Made by a program: the position numbers and the translations under genes | The notes under the pieces: model-generated | What the model saw: the letters and a program-made list of their open reading frames with translations, nothing else | What the model was told of the DNA's origin: nothing | Databases searched by the model: none | Shown here: piece after piece, positions 14,634-44,832 of the stretch | Layout: the number at the start of each line of letters is the position of its first letter | Position numbering within the stretch: the first letter of the stretch is position 1 | NCBI GenBank assembly: GCA_964017045.1 | Contig: OZ024802.1 | Location: 12,908,435 to 12,972,434 of the forward strand | Origin: Omphiscola glabra | Taxonomy: Eukaryota; Mollusca; Gastropoda; Lymnaeidae | Direction: 5' to 3' | DNA: 64,000 nucleotides

Positions 14634-15133
14634 CATCTGCGTACATTTTAATTTAATTATGCTTTTTTTTCCCTTTTGACTACCTCACCAAAAAGATGTT
14701 TCTCTCCAAGTCTCGGATATTTAAAAAAGAAATTACACTTGAAGCTTCTTTGTTTTGACTGTTATTTATAGGTTGACTAAAATGTTATTATCTTTATATA
14801 GGCACTTAACATATTTTGTGTGCGCTGCATCTAGCAGTTAATTTCTGTCTATGAACTGCTGTGTGTTTAATTATGTATGCAAAAGTGTGACGGGATGTAA
14901 GTGTTGAGATGAAAGCATGAGACAAAGTATTGGCCCTTGCCCATGGGTCTATGTCATTTAATATGATTGAATAACAATTTAAGTAACAGATCAAATAACA
15001 ATTTTAGTAACAGATTAAGTGACATATTAAGTAACATATCCTAAATTGATATTTTGGCTATCGATATGCTAGTATACTCTTATAGACCTAAATATTTGTA
15101 TACTAGAATGTAATATATATACATGCATTCTAC

Positions 15134-15333
15134 CTAAAAATCGAGAGATGAAGGCGTACATTTCAGTCTGCACGTTCCAGTGTTCTTCGCAAGTCTGATC
15201 CTTTACTGGAGTTTTCAGCTGCAATTTCCGCAGGGTGAACTGCGAAGGCTGTTGTTTTAACTTCTCTATTAACCCTTGTTTCAGCAAACTCCCTAGGGGA
15301 GCAAAGGCACTAGTCAGAACAGTCTTCCACTCC
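15134..15333 (-). CDS. Unassigned exon-like ORF (minus strand)
   Basis: Open frame bounded on the minus strand by a possible acceptor (aactag before ggagtgg) and a donor (ttttag then gtagaa). The translation is protein-like, with a lysine/leucine-rich stretch and the motif QTCEEHWNVQTEMYAF. Its incoming phase (2) matches the outgoing phase of the exon-like ORF at 16469-16782, so the two could belong to one minus-strand gene. I do not recognise a family. It could equally be a chance ORF or a decayed mobile-element fragment. Confidence 0.25.
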
Positions 15334-15644
15334 CTAGTTGAAAGCAAAGGTAGCAGCGTGTGATAAGAATCGGTATGGACAGAGCCATAAGAATCTCTTT
15401 GCGGCCCAACCAGAAATAAAACTAAAAGAAGCTTGGACAGTTACAGCCAAAGGTGACTTACAGAGGCCAAAAATAAAGTATGCAAAATAGATTGCTTTGC
15501 ACACAAATAGCCACCGAGTCATGACACTATTTGGCTCATAAAGCTGAGCCACAATTATTATAGTAGAATGATCGACACTCAAATAGACAAACGGAAAAAA
15601 GTAGTCACATTATTACGGAATAAGTTACATTTGTAAGCCGCTAC

Positions 15645-16150
15645 AGTGGCGTAGCCAGGGGGTGCGTATCGCACCGGGTGACATCATTTCAGGGGGAGAA
15701 ACCAACATGAAAAATGTCATATTTACCGAGCACACAGCGCTCTATCAAACCGAATTTCATAAAAGGATAACCAATCATATGTACATTTTCCACACATTAA
15801 CCAATCTAAATGTGCACTTTATTAAAAGTTCAAGGTTGATGCGCCAGACATGATGTGATCCTATAACTAGATCAGAAAAACATCGTTTTGACCCAAATTC
15901 AACGCGGATTTAGGTGTTCGGTAACTTTCGTAAGTGACAAGAAGCTTTACGATGTGGTCAGGCCATTCTAAGTACATGTTAATATTCTTAAATACATTTA
16001 CATCCTGACCTTCAATTAATTTGGTTTTGTTCTTGTGGACTTATTTCAACAAGAAGAAATCCATCGTGGAAGTTTGAGGTCGGGGGGTGGGGGGAGGTGA
16101 CACCATGAGTTTCCCGAACCGGATGACACCAACCTTAGCTACGCCACATT
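15645..16150. mobile_element. Probable MITE with cagtggcgtagccag end
   Basis: Starts with cagtggcgtagccagggg and ends with ttagctacgccac, an imperfect inverted pair of the same style as the shorter MITEs nearby. Both ends carry a matching ggtgaca / tgacacca motif. I could not find a convincing target-site duplication, so the borders are approximate. Confidence 0.5.
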
Positions 16151-16209
16151 TACATCGGGGAATAAAAATCAACCAACAGCAGAGTGTAGTATTAGGCTAT
16201 GTCAATACA

Positions 16210-16395
16210 CAGGGCCGACCCTAACAATTGCGGGGCCCTATGCGAAATGGATTGCGCGGGGCCCTTTCTGGGTAGGAATAAGGATAATAAGTGAAAATTA
16301 AGATTTTGTATTAGAAAATAAATTTGGGGCGGGGCCTATGAAAGTGCGGGGCCCATTGCGACCGCATAGGTTGCAATGGCCTAAGGCCGGCCCTG
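16210..16395. mobile_element. hAT-type MITE with cagggccg ends, copy 1
   Basis: A 186-bp element beginning cagggccgaccctaac and ending aaggccggccctg. It is flanked by a perfect 8-bp duplication tcaataca (16202-16209 and 16396-16403). A sister copy is at 21666-21830. It is non-coding and GC-rich at the ends. Confidence 0.88.
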
Positions 16396-16468
16396 TCAAT
16401 ACACTACCTTATTTTTCATCCCGTGCTTCTGGTGATTAACCGTTCATACATTATCCCATGTTACTTAC

Positions 16469-16782
16469 CCCATGGACCGAGTAACAATGTAAATGGTCAC
16501 TGTAATGGCTACTCTAATTCCACCGTTAGTTATAGACATGATGAGACGATATCCGGGACACTTAGAGAAACAAATTTCACGGGGACCGCTGGGCTGTGGG
16601 CGAAAATCACCCCATGATGAACAAAGTCTCGACACGACAAAACTAATTTGTTGAAAGTTCTCGAGATCAACGTATAAGAGCCACGGAGAGCTTTCAATGC
16701 TGTTAGCCGCATATATGCTTCCGTCCATAACGTAGAAACATGGGACACCTACCACGAAATATTCACTCACAAAATTAGTCAC
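16469..16782 (-). CDS. Unassigned exon-like ORF, weakly discoidin-like (minus strand)
   Basis: A 105-codon minus-strand frame ending at a consensus donor (catggg then gtaagt). The segment SPWLLYVDLENFQQISFVV resembles the WxxVDL core of F5/8-type/fucolectin folds, but this is only a visual impression and other family hallmarks are missing. A phase-compatible exon-like ORF lies at 15134-15333. No start or end of a gene could be built. Confidence 0.28.
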
Positions 16783-17126
16783 TTCTGCTTTTTTTTTTTT
16801 TTAAACCGCCGAAAAGATAATTATTATAGGCAAAAATAACTTGAAACTGATCAAAAGTGAATCATTCTACGAGATTTGAAAAAAAAAAAGGGGTGGGGGG
16901 GGGGGGGTAAGTTATGCAAAAGAGTCCAGGGCTATCTCCCGTAGCCCAATCTATATACGAAAATAAGATCATTAAAAAAAAAAGAAGTATCATTTTTTAA
17001 AATTAAGATGAAATAAATGAACATCCATTAGTCCGCCCCATCCATTTATCATTATGTGATATACAAATTAAAATATAAAAAATATGTTTGCAAGGATGAT
17101 TTGAATACAAATTTGATGGGGGCTAA

Positions 17127-17294
17127 GCCGCTAATTATAGGCCGCTAATTATAGGCCGCTAATTATAGGCCGCTAATTATAGGCCGCTAATTATAGGCCG
17201 CTAATTATAGGCCGCTAATTATAGGCCGCTAATTATAGGCCGCTAATTATAGGCCGCTAATTATAGGCCGCTAATTATAGGCCGCTAATTATAG
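17127..17294. repeat. 14-bp tandem array, 12 perfect copies
   Basis: Exactly twelve copies of gccgctaattatag with no mismatch (168 bp), ending in ggcctac. Perfect identity suggests a very recent expansion or ongoing slippage. Confidence 0.97.
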
Positions 17295-17822
17295 GCCTAC
17301 TTTACATGCATGCATTTCTTGTGGGGAATACGGTACAAACAAAACGCACAGTGACGTCATAGCTAGAGTATGATGAAGCCGCACCTCTTTCAAGTAAAAA
17401 AAAAATAATAGAATAACATAAGTGTAATAGTTAGAATATGTAGTTGATGGGGTTAGTCAAGGAGGGGGAGAAGATATGACATTCGGCCTTAACTATAGCA
17501 CTATTGTAATGTGGGGGGGGGGAAAGGATAAAAGGGTTGAAGGGTTATTTTCTTGAAAAAAGTACATACCGGTATTTGCAATTAAGAAACTACACTCGTA
17601 CTGTATACAAAAGGAGATGGATGCGGTATTACTATGCACCACACAGAGGCAATGATAATTAAAATTAACCTATTTGCTGAGTTCTTGTGTAGAAGTCATA
17701 ACTTTTATTAAAATTTATATAAAATGACCTGTTAAGACACTTGTAACGTAATATCTTCAAAAATGGAAATTTCCGAGGTTCTTGACAACCATTTACAATT
17801 TCAATACATTACACTCGGATCC

Positions 17823-18449
17823 ATGACGATCTGTGACGATTCGCCGCTGCCACTTCGCCGCCGTCATTTCGCCGACTGCCATTTCGCCAACTGGTTGATG
17901 AAAAAATTATTTAAATTAAAGTGATAATTTAAATACACATGTGATTATAAAAATGTTGAAGTTCTAAGAACATCTATTCATCCAACGTGAAAGGTTTTTT
18001 TTTTTGGTTAGGTTACGTTTGTAGGTTGTTTGTTAGTTCCACATAATCGCCTAAGTGGATACTTTGATGTGGACCAAAGGCTTAATTTTTTAAATTATTA
18101 TATTTAGTACTTTAAAACGGATGATCGACAAAGCTCACTCCCCCCCCCCATAAAAGACCTCTTCCGCTTCAGACAAAAGACCCCCCCCCCACACACACAC
18201 ACACAAGCGCTGCAGACAAATGCCCCTCCCCCCTACTTTGACTAGGGTGGTTTTGGGATGAAATTCATGCTTTTAAAATGTTTTTCATTTAAATTAAATC
18301 AACAATTTTAAGTGAAAAATTCAACGATTGCAGTATTTTTGCACGGATGACCTGAGCACAGACACCCTGACGGCTTATCTTCTTAATCCACAAACGCAAT
18401 TCGTGCTTAACTAATCGTCGGTGAAACGGCGGCGGCGAAATGATCCCCC
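17823..18449. mobile_element. Possible foldback/MITE element with cgccg-rich inverted ends
   Basis: The left end carries gattcgccgctgccacttcg and ttcgccgccgtcatttcgcc; the right end carries cggcggcggcgaaatgatc, a match on the opposite strand. The interior is AT-rich with poly-C tracts. Borders are approximate and no target duplication was found. Confidence 0.4.
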
Positions 18450-18973
18450 CCCCATCCCCCCTCTTGTATTAAATTAGAACTAACCACCATCACGCATGCA
18501 TAATGACATGTTTTTAACGTGCCCACATTGGTGATTAATTTAAGGACTGAAAGAATTAGATCTGCGACTAGGTAAATATATATTTATATATATATATATA
18601 TTATTTAAAGTGGTTTGGCAGCCTCAGCAGTCTTTACTAAACACGAATCCATTGCTACAAATAATTCTCAAAACTTAAAACTCATTTAGTGAATGCGCCG
18701 TGATCAGTGACTGAGTGAGACGTACACTTGATCATTTTTTTTGACGTACAGAATTTGTAAGTAAATTATCATTGCTATTGTTCTTATTGATAAGCTTAAT
18801 CTGTGGAAAGTTTAAAAAAAAAATAATAATAAAAAAAAACACGTTTTTTCGAATAAAAAATAATTATTATTTTCTCATTTTAAAGTAAATGGAGATGAAA
18901 CAAAAGATTTAATATGATTACGTTCGTGATGGAACAAAGATTAAGTTGAAGATTTAAAATAATAAAATACATA

Positions 18974-37467
<18,494 letters not shown>

Positions 37468-37528
37468 TGCTTGGAACCGAGTTGTTCTTTTCTCTTCTAA
37501 ATTGTGTTTCGTATTTAAAAAAAAATTT

Positions 37529-37534
37529 ATTAAA
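37529..37534 (+). promoter_or_regulatory. Possible ADGF poly(A) signal (ATTAAA)
   Basis: ATTAAA lies 62 bp after the ADGF stop, in an AT-rich stretch. The region has many A/T words, so this is only a candidate; a canonical AATAAA was not seen close by. Confidence 0.3.
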
Positions 37535-37625
37535 AAATATATATTTAAAAAAACGATCTTTTTATTTTTAAAGTTGGCGAAACATATGTATGGGGTACGA
37601 ACTGCTAGCAAAAAAACATTTGATT

Positions 37626-37925
37626 GATTGATTGGAGTACTTATATAGCGCTCATTCCATGCTATGATAGCATGCTCACGGCGCTCCGATGTTCGATGCT
37701 CGAGAGGTCTCACTGCTGCCAGTTAGGCGCACGTGAACTCCATCTCCCCATCTCCGGGTTTGAATTCAGAGTTGCCTTCTCTTAGATGAGTTGCCGTCCA
37801 AGGTTAACGAGTCCCACCCCACCCGGGGTGCTGGTGGTGTTTTGTTGCTTGACTGGGCTTTGGCGGTGATTGAACTCCAGACCATTAACTTGAGATTTGC
37901 TCAGTTTAGGCCACCCAGCACCCAT
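37626..37925 (+). mobile_element. SINE copy B
   Basis: Fullest copy in the window. It runs from a gattgattgattgg repeat and tatatagcgctcattcc, through the core ccatctccgggtttgaattc and gatgagttgccgtccaagg, to gccacccagcaccc. It shares the core with 28396-28530 and the core plus the gccacccagcac end with 57408-57605. I could not identify a tRNA head with certainty. Confidence 0.65.
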
Positions 37926-40091
37926 TTATTATCGGGGAGAAAAGAGCGAGTAGGTTAGTTCCGCTTTCGTGTTTTGGCCGCCACCCTCATCTAGTTTATG
38001 TTTACATTGGGTCGGATGACGATATTATGAATGGGAAGGAAAGAGATTATTCAGATTAAAAATACACTATTAGAAATATAGATTTTTTGGGTCCGTTTTA
38101 ATAATTAAGCCCTTGTCAGCGTACTGGAATCGAGTTTAGAAAACAACAAACACGATTAAGGAAAACAACCGGATTTTGATTTTTTTTTTTAAAAGTGGAC
38201 GTCATCCAATTGGAGCTGCTCTGTCTTTTAAAAACAATTTGGACATTCCCCACATCATTGGCTTGGTTACCTTTAGGTATTGCAATCAAATGCTGAAATC
38301 TATGGTGGGTACACAGATTAATCTCGATGATTCCTGTAATTCAGCAAATTTAGGTGAATCACCGATTCAATTTTTTTCTCTTCAAAATATATTCAGTGAA
38401 AATTCAAATCGTCTATCAACATATCGAGGTACTGCATTGTAGATGGTATTCGTCGATTCTAGCCCATACATACTATTCGACGCTGTACTCGGAGAAAATT
38501 CTGGAAACTCCTGCGACGCCCCTGTTTTAAAAGCTGCGTGGAATGTGTGTGTGGGGGGGGGGGGGATCTGCAGATTAGATCTAGGAAACAAGTTATTCTT
38601 CATGACCCCCCCCCCCCCCCAAACCTCGCCCAGGTTTCGTGGTTATCACCAGAGACACTTCCGGCGGATTACATCATTGCCTCTTGTAACAGATGACTGA
38701 TGGCACAGATATATATATATATATCTATATATATATATGTATATATTATATATATGTCTAAATGTGTGGGGACTTATAAATCTTTTGGAATCAAAGCTTT
38801 AACTCAGGGCATTTAAATCTTTTTTTTCAGCACCCCCCCCCCCACCATCTTGATTTACAAAACATTTTCCGCGCCCTCATCTCAATTTCAAAACATATTT
38901 CCCGCACCCCTATGATACAAATTCAAATAAACAAACCTGATTTACTGGGTCTCCCCCTCCCCCCACACACTGGCTCCCACACACACACTGCCTCCCCCAC
39001 ACACACCGCCTCCCCCACACACACTGCCTCCAACAACCTTGGTTAAGAAACCAATCTGTTTTTAAATTATAAAAGAATTTTAAAAAAAAATGAAATCAGG
39101 TTAAATAGTGGCCCCGGGGAGGGGCGTGTTCAAGGGATTGAATCGGCCCGATCACCTGATAGTTCGATCCACCCCCTGAAAGTGGGCTAATAAGAAAGGA
39201 TCTTAACAAAAATAATAAACATGACCAAAACATATATATATTTTGGTGGTAATTTAAAAGAAAATTCAAATTTTTATATTTATTTTAAATATTTTTTGAC
39301 CTCAACCAGTTGACCCTCTGCCCGTCGTACAGTATGGTCATTGAAAGGAAGGTTTCCCTATTTGAGCCATACGCCCCCCTCCCACCCCCCAGGGTGCAAG
39401 CCATACATTGTTTGTGGGGTCACGAATACTTTGATAAAGGAGTCTTTTGTATTTAAAAAGATTAGTTAAAACAAAGATAAATAACAGGTCCCGTATCAAA
39501 TGTTAAAATGTGCCATGAGCAAAAAAAAAAAAAAAAACAAGTGTCAGTAAACGCAGCAATAAAACACGTAGGTGTCAAACTTTAAAGTAAGAATATTTAG
39601 TTTTCTTTACACAAAATTCCTTTTGTGTAACCTTTCAGAAACACTGTGTTGTTATCTAATCCCCCCCACCCCCACCCCCCCCCCCCCCAAAAAAAAAGAA
39701 GTCCCAGCTGGTTCGGAAAATCGAAGCTTTACTGTATTTTGTTATTCGGATAGAGTTAGTGCACATGAATTTTGTAAAAAAAAAAATAAAAAAAATGTAA
39801 AGTACTCATTATATGAGATAAGAAAAGAGTTTCTACTGGTATGTGATTTGTTGTTGATTGAGTACACGTGCGTGATTGGGATATAGTAAGTACTCACATT
39901 CAAATAGGTACATATATGGGATTTGGAATATAGTAAGTATATATACATGAAATGGGATAGAGTGAGTAGACATTCATTTGGGGAAAAGAGAATATCATTC
40001 CTTAAATTTACTAAATCTATTGAAAGAATGAAACAAAGAAAAACACATCATTAGCGTTGACACGGATTGAAACATCGCAAGCCACTTCAGT

Positions 40092-41055
40092 TTGGCAGAC
40101 GAACCACGAATCTGACAGACGTACCACATATCTGACAGGCGGACTACAAATCTGACAGACGTACTAGAAATCTGACAGACGCACCACAAATCTGACAGAC
40201 GTACCACATATCTGACAGGCGTACTACAAATCTGACAGACGTACCACAAATCTGACAGACGTACCACACATCTGACAGGCGTACTACAAATCTGACAAAC
40301 GTACCACACATCTGACAGACGTACCACACATCTGACAGACGTACCACACATCTGACAGGCGTACCACAAATCTGACAGACGTACCACACATCTGACAGGC
40401 GTACAACACATCTGACAGACGTACCACACATCTGACAGGCGTACTACAAATCTGACAAACGTACCACACATCTGACAGACGTACCACACATCTGACAGAC
40501 GTACCACACATCTGACAGACGTACCACAAATCTGACAGACGTCCCACACATCTGACAGGCGTACTACAAATCTGACAAACGTACTAGAAATCTGACAGAC
40601 GCACCACAAATCTGACAGACGTACCACATATCTGACAGGCGGACTACAAATCTGACAGACGTACCACAAATCTGACAGACGTACCACACATCTGACAGGC
40701 GTACTACAAATCTGACAAACGTACCACACATCTGACAGACGTACCACACATCTGACAGACGTACCACACATCTGACAGGCGTACCACAAATCTGACAGAC
40801 GTACCACACATCTGACAGGCGTACAACACATCTGACAGACGTACCACACATCTGACAGGCGTACTACAAATCTGACAAACGTACCACACATCTGACAGAC
40901 GTACCACACATCTGACAGACGTACCACACATCTGACAGACGTACCACAAATCTGACAGACGTACCACACATCTGACAGGCGTACTACAAATCTGACAAAC
41001 GTACCACACATCTGACAGGCGTACTACAAATCTGACAAACGTACCAAAAATCTGT
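40092..41055. repeat. 20-bp satellite (~48 copies) with a 420-bp higher-order period
   Basis: The unit is gtaccacacatctgacagac with a few recurring variants (tac/cac, caaa/caca, ggc/gac). The variant pattern repeats with an offset of 420 bp (21 units): two near-identical blocks run from about 40165 and 40585. Minus-strand ORFs of up to 338 codons with 20-residue periods run through it because three units make 60 bp. No start context or partner exon supports a protein. Confidence 0.95.
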
Positions 41056-41624
41056 ACATGCGTACGATACATCAATCAAGCAGGGAAAGCGAAGCAGTAC
41101 TTTGTTGAAAAAGTCCCCTACAACACACTCGGCTCGGCGAAACGCCAGCTATCGATCCGTGGTTTCTGTCTTTTGTTGGTAGTATGTGGCCACAAATAAC
41201 ATCGGTGGCAAGTGAATTTAATTACAGGAGATGTCAACGGAAAGCTGCAGAAGTGGACATTAAAGTGAACAACGCATTGTCGGAAATATGTTTATGTCAC
41301 ACCTTCAACCCGCCCCATGTCTAGTTTGGTGTTTTGGTGGTAGATCAATATGGTTTGTTGAAGAAAGTTAAATTTTTAAAGAAAAACCATTAAGAAATCC
41401 TTTGTTAAGCAAGATCTTCAGGGAAATCTATGCGTGTTTTCAGAGGCCATCATGAATTTCAATTTCGTTGATTTCAATTTTTATTTGGAGTATCTGATCT
41501 GAGGAAGAAAATAAAAGTTTTCTTTCATCATCATTATCATTATTATTCATGTGATCGTTTGGGCATGTACCTCACAGCTAAAGGCTTTTGAACCTGAAGG
41601 TGTTAAGCTTTGGGCGGCATTTGA

Positions 41625-42165
41625 TGTGTATGTATTGTAGTGCTGGGAATTGAAGAGAAGATGTGCTGACGTTTCGTGCGGTATTTGATGTGTGTTTGTT
41701 GTAGTGCTGGGAATTGAAGAGAAGATGTGCTGATGTTTCGTGCGGTATTTGATGTGTGTTTGTTGTAGTGCTGGGAATTGAAGAGAAGATATGCTGACGT
41801 TTCGTGCGGTATTTGATGTGTATGTATTGTAGTGCTGGGAATTGAAGAGAAGATGTGCTGACGTTTCGTGCGGTATTTGTTGTGTATGTATTGTAGTGCT
41901 GGGAATTGAAGAGAAGATGTGCTGATGTTTCGTGCGGTATTTGATGTGTGTTTGTTGTAGTGCTGGGAATTGAAGAGAAGATGTGCTGACGTTTCGTGCG
42001 GTATTTGATGTGTATGTATTGTAGTGCTGGGAATTGAAGAGAAGATGTGCTAACGTTTCGTGCAGTATTTGATGTGTGTTTGTTGTAGTGCTGGGCAGTG
42101 GAAGAGATGCTCTACAGTTTTGGACGGCGTTTGATGTGTATGTCTTAGTACTGCTGGGCAATTGA
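41625..42165. repeat. 64-bp minisatellite, about 8 copies
   Basis: The unit contains gtagtgctgggaattgaaga, gaagatgtgctgacgtttcg and tgcggtatttgatgtg. Spacing of tgctgggaat is exactly 64 bp between copies. The last copy is diverged. A minus-strand ORF of 204 codons is a by-product. Confidence 0.95.
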
Positions 42166-42187
42166 AGTGGAGATGTGCTACAGTTTC

Positions 42188-42482
42188 GGAGGGGTTACCG
42201 GAAATTTGATCGAAATAAATTTCGTCGACGGAAAATTGATCGACGGAAATTTGATCGAACGGAAATTTGGTCGAATCTTCTTTTCAGTCCATACGTTAAA
42301 ATTTTCGTCAAATTTCTTTTGAACACACTATATAGTAAAACAAAATAATGCGTTCAAAAAGAAATTTGACGCAAAATGTTAACGTATAAACTAAAAAAAA
42401 GATTGGACCAAATTTTCGTTCGATCAAATTTCCGTCGATCTACTTTCCGTCGACGAAATTTCTTTCGATCAAATATCCGGAT
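42188..42482. mobile_element. Palindromic foldback/MITE element with long inverted repeats, full copy
   Basis: The left arm has ccggaaatttgatcgaa, cgacggaaattt and ggaaatttggtcgaat; the right arm carries the complementary words (ttcgatcaaatatccgg). The arms cover nearly the whole ~295 bp, with a short centre near 42325-42340. A second copy with only the left half is at 43855-44025. Confidence 0.75.
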
Positions 42483-42532
42483 ACGTTTCGGAGGTTGTTT
42501 GATGCGTGTTTTCTAAAACGCCTATGTTCTTT

Positions 42533-42742
42533 AGAGATTATAAATTAAACTTGTCCAATAGAAATAAAGGTTTAAAATGCAACGACGCAAGATTAACTTT
42601 GTACGGCGCTGCAGATATCTGTACTTATAAAAGTCAGACTTGCACAAAGAGCTTCGTGCTCAGTGCCGCTTCTGCCGAATGTTTGCCAGGTGACTGGCAC
42701 AAAGACATTGGATCATGTTTGAGTTCCTGGACTCCTAGATAA
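42533..42742 (+). CDS. Unassigned cysteine-rich exon-like ORF, possible terminal exon
   Basis: Begins after a possible acceptor (tatgttctttag) and runs about 69 codons to a stop, with six cysteines (KCNDARL, ADICTYK, SQTCTKSF, SAECLPGD, GSCLSSW). An AATAAA is nearby at about 42784. Spacing and composition suggest a small secreted domain, but no upstream exon or known family could be linked. It may be chance. Confidence 0.25.
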   Translation, partial: RDYKLNLSNRNKGLKCNDARLTLYGAADICTYKSQTCTKSFVLSAASAECLPGDWHKDIGSCLSSWTPR

Positions 42743-43100
42743 ACCTTAATGATGGCGGACTGCGTTCGAGCGGTGCGGAATTAATAAATAATGGAATATG
42801 ATATGTTTAGGCTTGGAAAAAAAAGGACCAGTCAATTATAAGAACGTTTCGGCCAGACGCCTTCTTCAGCAGACAATACAAAAGAAGAAAAAAAAAATTG
42901 AAATTGAAAAAAAATTAAGTGTTCCGAGATCACAATGTAGCTTCCTGTAAAAATTCTTGAGCTAATAACATTAAGTTTATGTTTAAGCACCCAATTAATT
43001 TTTTTTAATGTAACACTTAATTTTTGCAATTAGAGAGTAATGAATTTTGGCGTTGAAATATTATCATTGACGCGCATAAAATTCCAAGAAAATCGACTGG

Positions 43101-43219
43101 GGGCTTAAATCTAGGGCTTAAATCTAGGGCTTAAATCTAGGGCTTAAATCTAGGGCTTAAATCTAGGGCTTAAATCTAGGGCTTAAATCTAGGGCTTAAA
43201 TCTGGGGCTTAAATCTAAA
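43101..43219. repeat. 13-bp tandem array, 9 copies
   Basis: The unit is gggcttaaatcta, spaced exactly 13 bp, nearly perfect; the last copies carry a single change. Confidence 0.95.
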
Positions 43220-43329
43220 AATACAAAATAAAAGTGAAAACAATAGTTAAAAAGAAACGACTGCAAATAATTACTTTCCAGAGATTATAGGCCTTGAAAT
43301 GTTCCCATCAAAGAATTGGAATAAAGTAA

Positions 43330-43850
43330 ACATTATATGTTTCGTACTGTTATCACCATGGAGAAATTAATCTCTTATTAAAGTGTATGGCATCGTTCTA
43401 AAACAGTACACAACAAAAGTCGATACCAAATGATAAATAAAATAACCAAGAGTACGGTATTTAAACCAGGGCTAATTACAATTAATAGGTTTTAATATGT
43501 TAATTATAATAAATTACAAAATCAAAAGAAATATAATTAAAACTATTGACTTACAGTATATTGTTTGGCTTGTACCGGTACGATGTTACATAAAACACAA
43601 TGTGCAAAAAGTGTACAATGATGAAAAGAAATCTACAGACACATAGTAAACAAAGCTCTGTCTCGTTGGTAAAAATAACACACGCGATAGTATCTCGTGA
43701 TAAATGATCTGCCTCTCTCTGTCATTTGTCTCCACACACTTTTATAATCTATTCTACTTATCTTTCGAGAACCGCCTTACGCGTTGGTTTCCTTTCCAGT
43801 TTTATCCAGATTTTTCTATAAAATTCTGAATGAAACGGACAATACTTATT
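43330..43850 (-). mobile_element. Dispersed LTR-like repeat, copy 1
   Basis: About 500 bp shared with 55265-55910 at roughly 80% by eye. Shared blocks include gagaaattaatctc, aactattgacttacagt, tggcttgtaccggta and ctcgtgataaatgatctgcc. A reverse-strand TATAAAAG (cttttata) lies in the same relative place in both. It may be a solo LTR, but TG/CA ends and a target duplication were not found. Confidence 0.5.
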
Positions 43851-43854
43851 TTGC

Positions 43855-44025
43855 GTATCCGGAAATTTGATCGAAAGAAATTTGGTCGATGGAAAATTGA
43901 TCGACGGAAATTTGATCAAATGGAAATTTGGTCGAATCGTTTTTTAAATTTATACGTTAAAATATTGCGTCAAATTTCTTTTTGAACGCATTATTATGTT
44001 TTACGATATAGTATAGTACGTTCAA
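43855..44025. mobile_element. Half copy of the palindromic element at 42188-42482
   Basis: Begins atccggaaatttgatcgaaa and repeats the left arm, then breaks off into a ccttacctcacca array after the centre. Confidence 0.7.
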
Positions 44026-44034
44026 ACCTCACCA

Positions 44035-44195
44035 CCTTACCTCACCACCTTATCTTACCACCCTACCTCACCACCTTACCTCATCACCTTACCTCACCAC
44101 ATTACTTCACTGCCTTATTTCACCACCTTACCTCGTCACATTTCTTCACCACCGTACCTCACCACCTTACGTCACCCCCTTACCTCACCACCTTT
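44035..44195. repeat. 13-bp ccttacctcacca array, about 12 copies
   Basis: Degenerate tandem array that directly abuts the truncated palindromic element. Confidence 0.9.
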
Positions 44196-44726
44196 GCAAT
44201 AAATACGTACGTACGCTATAATTTTGTCAGTCTTTACATACATGTAATCGGCTACTTATGGAAATCTATATAAAAAAAAAAACGGCATGATTCAATGAGG
44301 GATTTTTCTCCAAATATTATCGGGGGTCATACTAGCACATGAGAGTATTGACTAGGATACCAAAAAAAAAATATTTACTTTATAAACGAATTTTTATATA
44401 CTGTATATATATCTTTGTAAGTGAATGGCTCCTTAAAAAATGTAAAGGTGTACACGAATCATAGAACAAAGCGTTATGTTCATTCATACCACCCCCACAT
44501 TTTTGTAAGTGTGTGACACTAATTCTAAAATAGTAACGAGTTCACATTTCGATCAGTCCTTAAATGGATGCTTCTTTCATTGGACTCCGAACAAAGGTTT
44601 ATTTTTAGATAGTCGTTCAGGCGCATCAAGTTGAAGTAAGAGTGTTTCGTTTGCAGTCTGTGAAATTATTATTTTAATGTTGAAAAAACAAAAACAAAAC
44701 CAACAACCAGTGTATGTTTAAACATG

Positions 44727-44730
<4 letters not shown>

Positions 44731-44817
<87 letters not shown>

Positions 44818-44832
44818 TAGAGAGAGAGAGAG
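44731..44832. repeat. (AT)n followed by (GA)n microsatellite
   Basis: About 68 bp of AT repeats followed by about 30 bp of GA repeats with one interruption. Likely highly length-variable. Confidence 0.97.

Larger units (their letters stand above)
8862..18973. other. Intergenic space between divergently transcribed C2CD5 and ADGF
   Basis: About 10 kb between two start codons facing away from each other. The 5' untranslated exons and promoters of both genes should lie here, but I cannot place them by eye. Apart from the MITEs, the 14-bp array and the two exon-like ORFs listed separately, it shows AT-rich unique DNA, homopolymer C/G runs (for example 16891-16908 and 18141-18205), a degenerate ttagggttcaggttagg tract at 10286-10390 and an AT run near 18575-18605. 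No tRNA or rRNA gene was recognised. Confidence 0.6.

Noticed and set aside
40092..41055. CRISPR-like appearance of short regular repeats
   Set aside because: The repeats are head-to-tail with no unique spacers, in a eukaryotic intergenic region; it is a satellite.
39995..41075. 338-codon minus-strand ORF rich in Cys, Val and Arg plus several overlapping ORFs
   Set aside because: A product of the 20-bp satellite (three units make 60 bp). Several frames are equally open, so there is no coding preference.
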